In this document: positions 44,234 to 52,890 of the stretch, piece by piece | Numbering within the stretch: position 1 is the stretch's first letter | Layout of the letters: every line of letters starts with the position of its first letter | Source of the DNA: Terrimesophilobacter sp044464485 | GTDB lineage: Bacteria; Actinomycetota; Actinomycetes; Actinomycetales; Microbacteriaceae | DNA: 64,000 nt | Assembly: GCA_044464485.1 (NCBI GenBank) | Contig: JBIQLG010000013.1 | Location: 1-64,000, forward strand | Direction: 5' to 3' | Made by a program: the position numbers and the translations under genes | Notes under the pieces: model-generated | What the model was told of the DNA's origin: nothing | Seen by the model: only the letters and a program-made list of their open reading frames with translations | Database searches by the model: none

Positions 44234-45052
44234 ATGATTGACAACCCGCGTTCCCCGCGAATCCGGGCTGTCGCCAAACTTCACAAGAGGGAAGCCCGGT
44301 CAGAGACCGGGCTTTTTCTCTTGGAAGGTCCGCAGGCCGTCTCTGAGGCATTGACGTATCGACCGGAACTTGTCGTCGAGCTTTATTCGACGCCTACCGC
44401 CCTCGAACGGTTCACGGACATCGCACAGACTGCCGTCGACGCAGGCGTCGACGTTGAGTTTGTCACCGAGCAGGTTCTGGAATTCATGGCCGACACCGTC
44501 ACGCCGCAGGGCGTGATTGCCGTGTGTCATCAGTTTCCGACGTCCGTCAAAGATATTTTCGGCGCTCGCAACGGTGGCCAGACACCTGCGTTGATCGCCA
44601 TCCTCGAAGAAGTGAGGGACCCGGGCAACGCCGGCACCATCATTCGGTCGGCGGATGCTGCGGGTGCCGATGCGGTGATCCTCAGCGGCCGCAGCGTCGA
44701 TCTTTACAACCCGAAGGTAGTGCGTGCCACCACCGGCTCGATTTTTCACCTTCCTGTAGCTGTGAACGTCGACGTGGCGTCTGTACTGGAGCACGCTCGC
44801 GGTGCAGGCCTTCAGGTTCTTGCTGCCGATGTGAAAGGTGACGACCTGTTGGCTGCCAGACGCGCCGGGCTTCTGACGCGACCCACTGCGTGGTTGTTCG
44901 GCAACGAAGCCAGGGGACTCTCAGACGACCACCTCGCGATGGCGGATGCCGTCATCCGCTTACCCATTTACGGCAGTGCGGAATCTTTGAACCTGGCCAC
45001 TGCGGCCGCCGTCTGCTTGTACGAATCCGCGTTTGAGCAACGCGATAGCTGA
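44234..45052 (+). CDS. TrmH/SpoU family RNA 2'-O-methyltransferase
   Basis: 272-residue SPOUT enzyme. The N-terminal substrate-binding part has SETGLFLLEGPQAVSEAL; the knot contains EEVRDPGNAGTIIRSADAAG, LFGNEARGLSDD and PIYGSAESLNLATAAAVCLYE. Likely an rRNA methyltransferase (RlmB/TsnR-like); target unknown. Codons 20-28 also encode a complete intrinsic terminator hairpin. Start ATG follows TAGAGT by six bases with no Shine-Dalgarno sequence. Confidence 0.92.
   Translation: MIDNPRSPRIRAVAKLHKREARSETGLFLLEGPQAVSEALTYRPELVVELYSTPTALERFTDIAQTAVDAGVDVEFVTEQVLEFMADTVTPQGVIAVCHQFPTSVKDIFGARNGGQTPALIAILEEVRDPGNAGTIIRSADAAGADAVILSGRSVDLYNPKVVRATTGSIFHLPVAVNVDVASVLEHARGAGLQVLAADVKGDDLLAARRAGLLTRPTAWLFGNEARGLSDDHLAMADAVIRLPIYGSAESLNLATAAAVCLYESAFEQRDS
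44293..44317 (+). terminator. Intrinsic terminator of infC-rpmI-rplT inside the next coding region
   Basis: AGCCCGGT/ACCGGGCT stem, five-base loop, followed by a run of five T. It is about 70 bases after the rplT stop and 60 bases into the methyltransferase gene. Confidence 0.8.
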
Positions 45053-45090
45053 CCCCGAAGAGGGAAATTTGGTGCACACTCTGCAATGTA

Positions 45091-45105
45091 TGCAAGCGCT
45101 TGTCA
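45091..45105. promoter_or_regulatory. LacI-family-like operator upstream of gluA
   Basis: TGCAAGCGCTTGTCA contains the perfect core CAAGCGCTTG with central CG, the form of LacI/GalR sites. No LacI-type gene is in the window. Confidence 0.5.
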
Positions 45106-45168
45106 CGTTGCGGTTACAAAGGCTCGTGGAGTTTGGATCGGGGTGTCGAAGTGTGACAACCTGTCCCA

Positions 45169-45924
45169 ATGGTGCCCTCACAAAGTGGTGAACCCCTCGT
45201 TGTTCTTGACCACGTCAACAAGCATTTTGGCGAGCTTCATGTACTCAAAGATATTTCGACGAGCGTCGCACGAGGCGAAGTGGTTGTTGTCATTGGTCCG
45301 AGTGGATCAGGTAAGTCGACATTCTGTCGAGCGATCAACCGGCTCGAAACGATTGACAGCGGCACCATCACTATCGACGGCGTCAGACTTCCCGAAGAGG
45401 GCAGGGGTTTGGCCAGGCTGCGTGCAGATGTCGGAATGGTTTTCCAGTCCTTCAATCTCTTCGCACACAAAACAGTGCTGGAGAACGTGACACTGGGACC
45501 GCGCAAGGTCAGGGGCATTTCTAAAGCTGACGCGGACAAGCACGCGATGGAACTGCTCGATCGCGTCGGCGTCGCAAATCAGGCGGGAAAGATGCCGTCG
45601 CAGCTTTCCGGCGGCCAGCAGCAGCGCGTGGCCATCGCGCGCGTTCTCGCCATGGACCCCAAGCTCATTCTTCTGGATGAGCCGACGTCCGCGCTCGATC
45701 CCGAGATGATCTCCGAAGTTCTCGATGTCATGGTTCAGTTGGCTCAGGACGGGATGACAATGATCGTCGTCACGCACGAAATGGGATTCGCGCGCAAAGC
45801 AGCACACCGCGTGCTGTTCATGTCGGATGGCGAAATTGTGGAAGAAGCGACGCCAGAAAAGTTTTTCACAGACCCACAGACCTCGAGGGCGAAAGATTTC
45901 CTCTCGAAAATCCTTACTCACTAA
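45169..45924 (+). CDS. gluA: Amino-acid ABC transporter ATPase (glutamate-type)
   Basis: 251 residues. Walker A GPSGSGKST, signature LSGGQQQRVAIARVLA, Walker B LILLDEPTSALD and the switch histidine in IVVTHEMGFA. First gene of a four-gene importer with gluB, gluC and gluD order as in Corynebacterium. A LacI-like operator and no clear ribosome site lie upstream. Confidence 0.92.
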   Translation: MVPSQSGEPLVVLDHVNKHFGELHVLKDISTSVARGEVVVVIGPSGSGKSTFCRAINRLETIDSGTITIDGVRLPEEGRGLARLRADVGMVFQSFNLFAHKTVLENVTLGPRKVRGISKADADKHAMELLDRVGVANQAGKMPSQLSGGQQQRVAIARVLAMDPKLILLDEPTSALDPEMISEVLDVMVQLAQDGMTMIVVTHEMGFARKAAHRVLFMSDGEIVEEATPEKFFTDPQTSRAKDFLSKILTH

Positions 45925-45958
45925 TCAGAGGGTAAGCAACCACAGCAAGGAGAGACAG

Positions 45959-46828
45959 ATGAGACTCAAAAAGAGCCTTACAATTTCTGCCATCGCCGTA
46001 GCGAGCATTCTCGGACTGGGAGCATGCGCGGGCGGGGGGGACGCAGCCCCACCGGTGGCGGAGGCCCCCACATTCGAAGCAGGGACCACGATGGCAAAAC
46101 TCGCCGACGCGGGAACCATCACCATTGGCACCAAGTTCGATCAGCCGCTGTTCGGCCTCAAGGGCCCGAGCGGCGACCCGGTCGGATTCGATGTTGAGAT
46201 CGGCAAGATCATTGCCGCAGCTCTTGGCATCCCCGCCGACAAGATCAAGTGGGTAGAGACCGTGTCGAAGAACCGTGAGCCGTTCATCGAGAACGGAACG
46301 GTGGACATTGTCGTCGCAACCTACACGATTAATGACAAGCGCAAGGAAGTTATTTCCTTCGCCGGACCGTACTACAACGCGGGCCAGGACATCCTTGTTC
46401 TGAAGGGTAACCCTGAAGGTATCAAGGGGCCGGAGGACCTCGAAGGCAAGAACGTCTGCAGCGTCGCCGGTTCCACGTCGGAGAAGAACATCGCCGAGTA
46501 CAACGTGAACCTCATCACGACGGACACCTACTCCAACTGCCTTGAGCCGCTGCGCTCCGGCAAGGTCATCGCGGTGACAACGGACAACGTTATTCTGGCC
46601 GGCCTCGCCGACCAGAATGAGGGCGAGTTCGAGGTTCTCAGCAACCCGTTCACCGAGGAGCCCTACGGCATCGGTCTTGGGCACGACGATGACGCATTCC
46701 GCGACTTCATCAACGATGTTCTGGAGAAGTCATACAAGGACGGCAGCTGGAAGACAGCATGGGAGGCGACGGCAGGCAAGGTCCTGAAGACGCCGCAGCC
46801 CCCGGCCGTGGACCGCTACTCCAACTAG
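45959..46828 (+). CDS. gluB: Amino-acid ABC transporter substrate-binding lipoprotein (glutamate-type)
   Basis: 289 residues with lipobox LGAC at about residue 22. The binding domain shows ITIGTKFDQPLFGLKGPSG, GFDVEIGKIIAAALG and DIVVATYTINDKRKEVISFAG, matching glutamate-binding GluB-type proteins of family 3. AAGGAGAG precedes the ATG. A stem-loop follows the stop. Confidence 0.92.
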   Translation: MRLKKSLTISAIAVASILGLGACAGGGDAAPPVAEAPTFEAGTTMAKLADAGTITIGTKFDQPLFGLKGPSGDPVGFDVEIGKIIAAALGIPADKIKWVETVSKNREPFIENGTVDIVVATYTINDKRKEVISFAGPYYNAGQDILVLKGNPEGIKGPEDLEGKNVCSVAGSTSEKNIAEYNVNLITTDTYSNCLEPLRSGKVIAVTTDNVILAGLADQNEGEFEVLSNPFTEEPYGIGLGHDDDAFRDFINDVLEKSYKDGSWKTAWEATAGKVLKTPQPPAVDRYSN

Positions 46829-46840
46829 CAACACTGGTGA

Positions 46841-46868
46841 GCCCATCCGCAGGCGAGTGCGGATGGGC
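46841..46868 (+). repeat. 11-bp stem-loop between gluB and gluC
   Basis: GCCCATCCGCA/TGCGGATGGGC with a six-base loop and no T-run. Its place after the binding-protein gene suits mRNA stabilisation or partial termination. Confidence 0.75.
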
Positions 46869-46915
46869 CGCTCTATCGAATCGCCGCTCGCGCTCAAGGA
46901 GGTGGACTGGACAGC

Positions 46916-47566
46916 ATGATCGATGCCATCATCGACGTTTCGCCGGCATATTTTGCCGGATTCCTGATGACTCTCCAATTGCTCGCCATATCCGGGGTTG
47001 GCGCATTCATCGTCGGTATTTTGGTCGCGACGATGCGGATCTCTCCGGTTCCGTCACTGCGTGTTTTCGCCACGGTATACACCGAGGTTCTACGCAATGT
47101 ACCGCTCCTACTCGTGCTCATGTTTTGTGCCCTGGTTTTGCCTATTCTGGGCTCAGACCTTGATTATTACCCGCTCGCGCTCATCGGCCTCACGGCCTAC
47201 ACCTCGCCGTTCGTAGCCGAAGCGATCCGGTCGGGCTTCAATGGCGTTCCGGTCGGTCAGGCGGAGGCTGCGCGCAGCATCGGCATGGGTTTCAGCCAAA
47301 CCGTCACCCTCGTGGTTCTTCCGCAGGCGGCGCGCATGGTCGTACCGCCGCTCATCAACGTGTTCATCGCGCTCACGAAGAATACGTCTGTTGCGGGCAT
47401 TTTTTTCGTTGACGAACTTTTCAAGCAAACCGATGCGGCAACGCGTGATCATCCGGCAAATGTCATTCTGGTTCTCGTTTACGCGGCACTTCTCTATCTG
47501 GTCATCACGGTGCCTCTCGGCCTCATTGCAGGAGCCATCGAAAAGAAAGTGGTGGTGATGAGATGA
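46916..47566 (+). CDS. gluC: Amino-acid ABC transporter permease 1
   Basis: 216 residues, five membrane helices, HisM-type permease. The EAA loop is EAIRSGFNGVPVGQAEAARSIG with GMGFSQT. The strong AAGGAGG lies 13 bases before the ATG, a long spacing. Ends ATGA-overlapping gluD. Confidence 0.92.
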   Translation: MIDAIIDVSPAYFAGFLMTLQLLAISGVGAFIVGILVATMRISPVPSLRVFATVYTEVLRNVPLLLVLMFCALVLPILGSDLDYYPLALIGLTAYTSPFVAEAIRSGFNGVPVGQAEAARSIGMGFSQTVTLVVLPQAARMVVPPLINVFIALTKNTSVAGIFFVDELFKQTDAATRDHPANVILVLVYAALLYLVITVPLGLIAGAIEKKVVVMR

Positions 47567-48483
47567 GCCTGAGCGTTCTGTATGACGCCCCGGGACCCAA
47601 AACCCGCCGCAACTCCCTGATCGCGTCGATCGTGGCCATCATCGTGATCATTGCTTTCTTCATCTGGATGTACATCACTCTGGCCGCGCCTCGTGTCAAT
47701 GCGAATGGTGCGGTTCAACCGGGTACGTTCGATCCGTCTCGATGGGACATCGTGGCCAGGGGAGACCTGTGGCTGTCGTTCGGCATCGGTACGCTGAACA
47801 CACTGCGGATGGCCGCGGTTGCAGCGATTCTTGCCGTCGCGATTGGCATCCTGTTCTCATTCGGGCGGACATCCCGCTTCGCTGTTGTTCGCGGAGTGAC
47901 GGGAGTGATCCTCGAATTCGTTCGTGGCATTCCTGTCCTCCTCATGATTTTCTTTGTCTTTCTCGTTTTCGCTGCCGGATCGTACTGGTCGGGAGTGCTT
48001 GGTCTGGCTATGTACAACGGAGCGATCATCGGTGAGGCACTTCGGGCCGGCGTGAAGTCGCTCCCGCGTGGGCAGCGCGAGGCGGGTCTGGCCGTCGGGC
48101 TTACCCCGATCAAGACGTGGACATTCATCGAATTTCCCCAAGCGTTCCGGCAGATGCTGCCCATCATCCTCGCCCAGCTCGTTGTTCTCCTCAAAGACAC
48201 GTCGCTCGCGTTCATCGTGAGCTATCCGGAACTGGCTCGAACGATCGGCAACAACCGTAACTTCTTTGGAAGCCGGTACATGTTCACACTCTTCGCCATC
48301 GGCCTCGCGATATACCTTGTCCTCAACCTCACCATGTCGTGGCTGGCGCGGTTCGTTGCTCGACGAAGCGGCCCAAGACTCGGTAAGGCGCTGCCGAACA
48401 CGCCGCGGCAGATCGGTGTCGACGGCACGCGCGCTATTACACTCCCTGGCCCGGGATACGGACCGCCCGATCTGCCACACTAA
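47563..48483 (+). CDS. gluD: Amino-acid ABC transporter permease 2
   Basis: 306 residues; an N-terminal helix (about 18-42) precedes the usual five. EAA loop GEALRAGVKSLPRGQREAGLAVGLT. It pairs with GluC. C-terminal tail of about 40 hydrophilic residues. pheS begins directly afterwards. Confidence 0.92.
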   Translation: MSLSVLYDAPGPKTRRNSLIASIVAIIVIIAFFIWMYITLAAPRVNANGAVQPGTFDPSRWDIVARGDLWLSFGIGTLNTLRMAAVAAILAVAIGILFSFGRTSRFAVVRGVTGVILEFVRGIPVLLMIFFVFLVFAAGSYWSGVLGLAMYNGAIIGEALRAGVKSLPRGQREAGLAVGLTPIKTWTFIEFPQAFRQMLPIILAQLVVLLKDTSLAFIVSYPELARTIGNNRNFFGSRYMFTLFAIGLAIYLVLNLTMSWLARFVARRSGPRLGKALPNTPRQIGVDGTRAITLPGPGYGPPDLPH

Positions 48484-48494
48484 ACTTGGGTCTC

Positions 48495-49538
48495 GTGTCT
48501 GACCCCATCGAAATTTCTGAACAGAGCGTTTCTGAAGCATTGAACGCGGCGCTTGCGGCCGTGGCGGAATCAACAAGTGTCGCGGAATTGAAAGTCGCGC
48601 GCTCGCAGCATGCGGGAGAAGGTTCGCCGCTCGCGATCCTGAACGCGCAACTGCGTCATGTTCCGGCAGAAGAGAAGGCCCGTGCCGGAAAGCTCGTGGG
48701 TCAGGCACGTGCGCAGGTCACTACAGCAGTGCAGGCGCGGGAGACCGAACTGGTTGCACGCGAGGATGCTACCCGGCTCGCGGCCGAAGCGCTGGACGTG
48801 ACAGCCTTGCCTCGGCGATGGTCGCCTGGCGCCCGTCATCCGTTGAATCTGTTGATCGAGAAAATTGGCGATATCTTCGTGGGGATGGGGTGGGAGATCG
48901 CCGAAGGCCCTGAGCTCGAGAGCGAGTGGTTCAACTTCGACGCACTCAACACCGATGCGGACCACCCTGCGCGCTCAGAGCAGGACACGTTTTTCGTCGC
49001 GCCCGCGGGCTCACAGCTCGTCCTGCGCAGCCAAACATCACCGGTGCAGATTCGAAGCCTGCTAACGCGCGAGCTGCCGGTGTACGTCATTGCTCCCGGC
49101 AAGGTTTTTCGCAAGGACGAACTGGACGCAACCCACACTCCTGTGTTCCATCAGGTCGAGGGAATCGCCATCGACAAGGGGCTCACGATGGCACATTTGC
49201 GCGGAACCCTTGAGCACTTCGCGCGACTGATGTTCGGGGCCGAAGCCAAAATTCGCCTCCGCCCAAACTTCTTCCCCTTCACGGAACCGAGCGCCGAGAT
49301 GGATGTGTGGCAACCGCATGCAAAAGGGGGAGCTCGCTGGATTGAGTGGGGAGGTTGCGGCATGGTCAATCGCAATGTGCTGCGTGCGGCCGGTGTTGAT
49401 CCTGACGAGTATCAGGGGTTTGCCTTTGGCATGGGCATTGAACGAACTCTCATGTTCCGGAATGAGGAATTGAAAGACATGCGCGACATGATCGAGGGCG
49501 ACATCCGCTTCTCTCAGCAATTCGGGATGGTGGTCTGA
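48495..49538 (+). CDS. pheS: Phenylalanyl-tRNA synthetase alpha subunit
   Basis: 347 residues. An N-terminal coiled coil precedes the class II catalytic core with HPLNLLIEKIGDIFVGMGWE, motif 2 VFRKDELDATHTPVFHQVEG and motif 3 GFAFGMGIERTLM. GTG at 48495 lies eight bases after TAAACT, whose first bases are the gluD stop, so pheST probably starts with a leaderless message. Overlaps pheT (TGATG). Confidence 0.95.
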   Translation: MSDPIEISEQSVSEALNAALAAVAESTSVAELKVARSQHAGEGSPLAILNAQLRHVPAEEKARAGKLVGQARAQVTTAVQARETELVAREDATRLAAEALDVTALPRRWSPGARHPLNLLIEKIGDIFVGMGWEIAEGPELESEWFNFDALNTDADHPARSEQDTFFVAPAGSQLVLRSQTSPVQIRSLLTRELPVYVIAPGKVFRKDELDATHTPVFHQVEGIAIDKGLTMAHLRGTLEHFARLMFGAEAKIRLRPNFFPFTEPSAEMDVWQPHAKGGARWIEWGGCGMVNRNVLRAAGVDPDEYQGFAFGMGIERTLMFRNEELKDMRDMIEGDIRFSQQFGMVV

Positions 49539-52039
49539 TGCGCGTGCCCGTGAGCTGGCTTCGAGAATTCGTCGACGCGCCCGAAACACTCACTCCGGAG
49601 GAACTGCACGCTGCGCTCGTGCGCGTGGGGCTCGAAGAAGAGGACTTCCACTCGTTCGGACTCGAAGGCCCTATCGTCGTTGGAGAGGTGCTCGAGTTCG
49701 TCGACGAACCGCAGAGCAACGGAAAGACCATTCGCTGGTGCCAGGTGAGGGTTGCGGACGACGATGTTCGCGGAATCGTGTGCGGCGCGCACAACTTCTT
49801 CGTAGGCGACAAAGTCGTGGTGACGCTGCCGGGATCCGTATTGCCGGGACCGTTTCCTATCTCAGCACGGAAGACCTACGGTCACGTCTCCGACGGCATG
49901 ATTGCCTCGGCCCGTGAGTTGGGCCTCGGCGATGAGCATGACGGCATCCTGCGGCTGGCCGAGCTCGGTCTCGACCCTGATGTGGGAGCCAACGCCATAA
50001 AACTACTTGGACTGGACGATTGGGCTGTGGAAGTCAATGTCACGCCGGACCGCGGATACGCACTTTCGATTCGTGGGATCGCGCGCGAATACTCGCACGC
50101 GACCGGTGCGCAGTTTCGGGATCCCGCGTTGGCCGGTGCCGACGAGAGTACGATCACGGGTGACGACGAGCGCAATCCGGTGCCGGTCATTCTGGATGAC
50201 CGTGCTCCCATTCGCGCAAGCGCGGGTTGCAGCCTTTTCGTCACGCGCGTCGTGCGCGGAGTTGATCCCACGCGACACACGCCAGCGTGGATGATTGGTC
50301 GCCTGAAACTTGCAGGCATTCGGTCCATTTCCCTCGTTGTGGACATATCCAACTACGTCATGGTGGAATTGGGCCAGCCGCTTCACGCCTATGACCTCGA
50401 CCGCATCCAGGGCGCCATCACCGTGCGGAGGGCACACCCGCAGGAAAAGCTCACGACGCTGGACGGGCAGTCGCGGCCGCTGGATCCGGAAGATTTGCTC
50501 ATCACGGACGAGCTCGGAGCGATCGGGCTCGCCGGCGTCATGGGCGGCGAGCGTACCGAGAATACACACGACACCGTGAATGTGCTCATCGAAGCGGCAA
50601 ATTTCGACCCCATCTCCATCGCGCGTACCGCACGTCGGCATCGACTTCCCAGCGAAGCATCCCGCAGATTCGAGCGCGGAGTCGATCCCGCGGTTGCCGT
50701 CGCTGCAGCCAATCGGGCCTGCGATTTGCTGGTAGAGCTCGCGGGTGGTTCGAAGGACGCGGAAATTTGGGAAGTTGGCCACATCGCGCAGCGGGAATCC
50801 ATTGCGCTGCCCCATGGTTATATTAATTCGCTCATCGGCGTCGACTTCTCGGTGGAGGAATCGAAAGCTGCTCTTGACGCCATCGGTGCACACGTGGAGG
50901 AGACCGAACACGGCGAGATTGTGACGCCGCCAAGCTGGCGTCCTGATCTTCGCGACCAGGCGGATCTGGCTGAAGAAGTAGCGCGGATCGTCGGATACGA
51001 TCGCATCCCCTCTGTGTTGCCGACGGCTCCGCCCGGTCGGGGGCTGACGCGCGAGCAACGGTCTCGGCGCACCGTGTCCACAACACTCGCGGCCAACGGA
51101 CTAACCGAAGTCATGGCGTATCCGTTTGTCTCTCGCGAACAGGTCACTCTTTTTGGCGATCTCGGTCCGGCCGTTGAGTTGGTGAATCCGCTGGATGCGA
51201 CTGCACCGCTTTTGCGCACGTCGCTTCTGCCCGGCCTCATTACCGTGGCCCAGCGAAACTTTTCTCGAGGACTCACCGATCTCGCCCTGTTCGAACTGGG
51301 TGCTGTGTATCGTCCACGGGTGCCGATCACGCCCTCCGTTTCGAGCATTCCCTCGGGAACGGAGCGCCCCTCCAAAGACACCCTTCGCGCGCTGGATGAT
51401 GCGATCCCGCCGCAGCCGCTCATGATCGCAGCGCTCTTCACCGGTGAGGTCATTCCCAAGCAGCCGGGAGCGCAGGCTGTTGTGTCGGGGCTTTCGGACG
51501 CGCTCGCCGCCGCAGAGCAGGTTGCGTTCGCGCTCGGTGCTCGGCTGAGCATTCGTTCGTCGACTCGAACAGGCTTCCACCCGGGTCGCACGGCCGCACT
51601 GTACCTGGGGGACGAGCAGGTGGGCACAGCGGGCGAGTTGCTGCCCGCGCTCGTTCACGAGCTTGATTTGTCAAGCCGGGTGGCGGTGATGGAGCTCAAC
51701 CTGACGCTCATGATGGATCTCGCCCCCGAAGAGGTCGCGTCGCACAGCATCGCGACATTGCCGGCGGCAACTCAGGATCTTTCCCTGGTCGTCGCCGACA
51801 CCGTTCCGGCGCAGGAGGTTCTCGACGCCATTATTGCGGGAGCCGGGCAACTGCTGGAGCATGCTGCTCTGGTAGACGACTATCGCGGTCGCGGAATGGA
51901 GTCGGGCACAAAGTCGCTGACATTTGCGCTTCGCTTCCGAGCGCCGGACCGAACGTTGACGGCGGCGGAGGCAACCGAAGCCAAGATGGCTGGGGTCGCG
52001 ACCGCCGCCGAAAGGTGCGGAGCAGTTTTGCGGGAGTGA
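49538..52039 (+). CDS. pheT: Phenylalanyl-tRNA synthetase beta subunit
   Basis: 833 residues. The tRNA-binding OB domain (about 40-150), B3/B4 editing region, B5 domain with SRRFERGVDPAVA, catalytic-like core and C-terminal FDX-ACB anticodon-binding domain are in the usual order. It forms the alpha2-beta2 enzyme with PheS. Full length, no anomalies seen. Confidence 0.95.
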   Translation: MRVPVSWLREFVDAPETLTPEELHAALVRVGLEEEDFHSFGLEGPIVVGEVLEFVDEPQSNGKTIRWCQVRVADDDVRGIVCGAHNFFVGDKVVVTLPGSVLPGPFPISARKTYGHVSDGMIASARELGLGDEHDGILRLAELGLDPDVGANAIKLLGLDDWAVEVNVTPDRGYALSIRGIAREYSHATGAQFRDPALAGADESTITGDDERNPVPVILDDRAPIRASAGCSLFVTRVVRGVDPTRHTPAWMIGRLKLAGIRSISLVVDISNYVMVELGQPLHAYDLDRIQGAITVRRAHPQEKLTTLDGQSRPLDPEDLLITDELGAIGLAGVMGGERTENTHDTVNVLIEAANFDPISIARTARRHRLPSEASRRFERGVDPAVAVAAANRACDLLVELAGGSKDAEIWEVGHIAQRESIALPHGYINSLIGVDFSVEESKAALDAIGAHVEETEHGEIVTPPSWRPDLRDQADLAEEVARIVGYDRIPSVLPTAPPGRGLTREQRSRRTVSTTLAANGLTEVMAYPFVSREQVTLFGDLGPAVELVNPLDATAPLLRTSLLPGLITVAQRNFSRGLTDLALFELGAVYRPRVPITPSVSSIPSGTERPSKDTLRALDDAIPPQPLMIAALFTGEVIPKQPGAQAVVSGLSDALAAAEQVAFALGARLSIRSSTRTGFHPGRTAALYLGDEQVGTAGELLPALVHELDLSSRVAVMELNLTLMMDLAPEEVASHSIATLPAATQDLSLVVADTVPAQEVLDAIIAGAGQLLEHAALVDDYRGRGMESGTKSLTFALRFRAPDRTLTAAEATEAKMAGVATAAERCGAVLRE

Positions 52040-52044
52040 AGGGT

Positions 52045-52605
52045 CTAGTTCTTGCCGCCCAGCAGGCCGCCGATGAGACCGCCGAGCAAGTCGCCGCCGG
52101 AGCCGCCGGCGCTTCCACCGAGAAGTCCGCCCAGAAGGTCGCCGATTCCGCCCGAGGTGCTTTCTGACTTCGTGCTCGGCTTCTTCTTTGCGGTCGTATC
52201 CTTCGAGCCGCTGAAGAACTGATTTGCTATCCAGGCCAGCACGATGCGGGCCACAATGGGCAGAATTTTCGCGATGATGTCCTGAGTCACACCCTTGTTG
52301 CTCGACACGGCCTTGACCACGTCATCCTTTTTGGATCCGAAAACATGGCTGACGATCTTTTCGCCATCCGCGGTATCGATGTTGGTGACCGACTTGCGGC
52401 TGTCGAGCTTTCCCTTGTGCGATGCCAGCGCCTTGGTGAGTGACTCCTCGCCTTTGGAGTCTTTGGCGTTGGCTGCCATGCCGCTCACGAGCGTGGGAAG
52501 AATCTGAGAAATCGCGGACTCTGCCACGGAAGGATCAATTCCCACCTGCTTCGCGATGTCCCCGACGGGAATCTGGGAGAGAAGGTCGTCGAATGAGGAT
52601 GACAT
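52045..52605 (-). CDS. DUF937 family protein with glycine-rich tail
   Basis: 186 residues. The N-terminal part (DDLLSQIPVGDIAKQVGID, then KILPIVARIVLAWIANQF) is a DUF937 helical domain of unknown function. The C-terminal 35 residues are repeats of GGLLGG and GGSAGG type. ATG 52605 chosen; a TTG at 52656 lies seven bases after a TAAGGT hexamer (minus strand), so either a short leader or a longer protein is possible. Convergent with pheT. Confidence 0.75.
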   Translation of the reverse strand: MSSSFDDLLSQIPVGDIAKQVGIDPSVAESAISQILPTLVSGMAANAKDSKGEESLTKALASHKGKLDSRKSVTNIDTADGEKIVSHVFGSKKDDVVKAVSSNKGVTQDIIAKILPIVARIVLAWIANQFFSGSKDTTAKKKPSTKSESTSGGIGDLLGGLLGGSAGGSGGDLLGGLIGGLLGGKN

Positions 52606-52715
52606 GAGTCCAACTTTCGTATCGGTGCCCGTTACGGGGGCGCTGTTTGAGTTCAACCTTAATGCACGAGGGACGGTGGCGGAGTCCCCGATTTCCTCTC
52701 TGGCGCATCAACCGC

Positions 52716-52721
52716 TATTGT
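52716..52721 (+). promoter_or_regulatory. -10 element TATTGT of the arg leader
   Basis: Six bases before the GTG at 52728, the same geometry as other leaderless starts in this window. Confidence 0.5.
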
Positions 52722-52727
52722 TGCGGC

Positions 52728-52823
52728 GTGGACACTTCCCGCGACCTCCTCCTCGGCGCCGAGCGCCCAGTGAGCCTTCGCGGACGCCGCGCGCGCCGAA
52801 TTTTGGCGACGCCGCAACGCTGA
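52728..52823 (+). CDS. Candidate arginine leader peptide of the arg operon
   Basis: A 31-codon frame starting with GTG, reading MDTSRDLLLGAERPVSLRG then RRARRILATPQR. Eight of 31 residues are Arg, with RGRRARR clustered at codons 18-24. It ends with TGA at 52821-52823, within the left arm of a large inverted repeat, 67 bases before argC. Arg-rich content, promoter spacing, position and the missing argR together suggest ribosome-mediated control by arginine supply. Alternative: chance frame in GC-rich DNA, where Arg codons are common. Not proven. Confidence 0.55.
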   Translation: MDTSRDLLLGAERPVSLRGRRARRILATPQR

Positions 52824-52849
52824 CACAGACGTCAGCATCGCCGCGTCGC
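52806..52849 (+). repeat. Imperfect 19-bp inverted repeat between the leader peptide and argC
   Basis: Arms of 19 bases matching at 16 positions, with perfect outer GCGACGC/GCGTCGC and inner GCTGAC/GTCAGC parts and a six-base loop. A pyrimidine-rich stretch (CTTCTCTTCTT) follows. It could be the attenuator or antiterminator stem. Confidence 0.65.
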
Positions 52850-52890
52850 CGACACTTCTCTTCTTGACGGTCGCTTCAGAGGTGGTGGAA

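Noticed and set aside
45086..45490. Plus-strand frame starting upstream of gluA
   Set aside because: Runs through gluA in another frame and resembles no protein.
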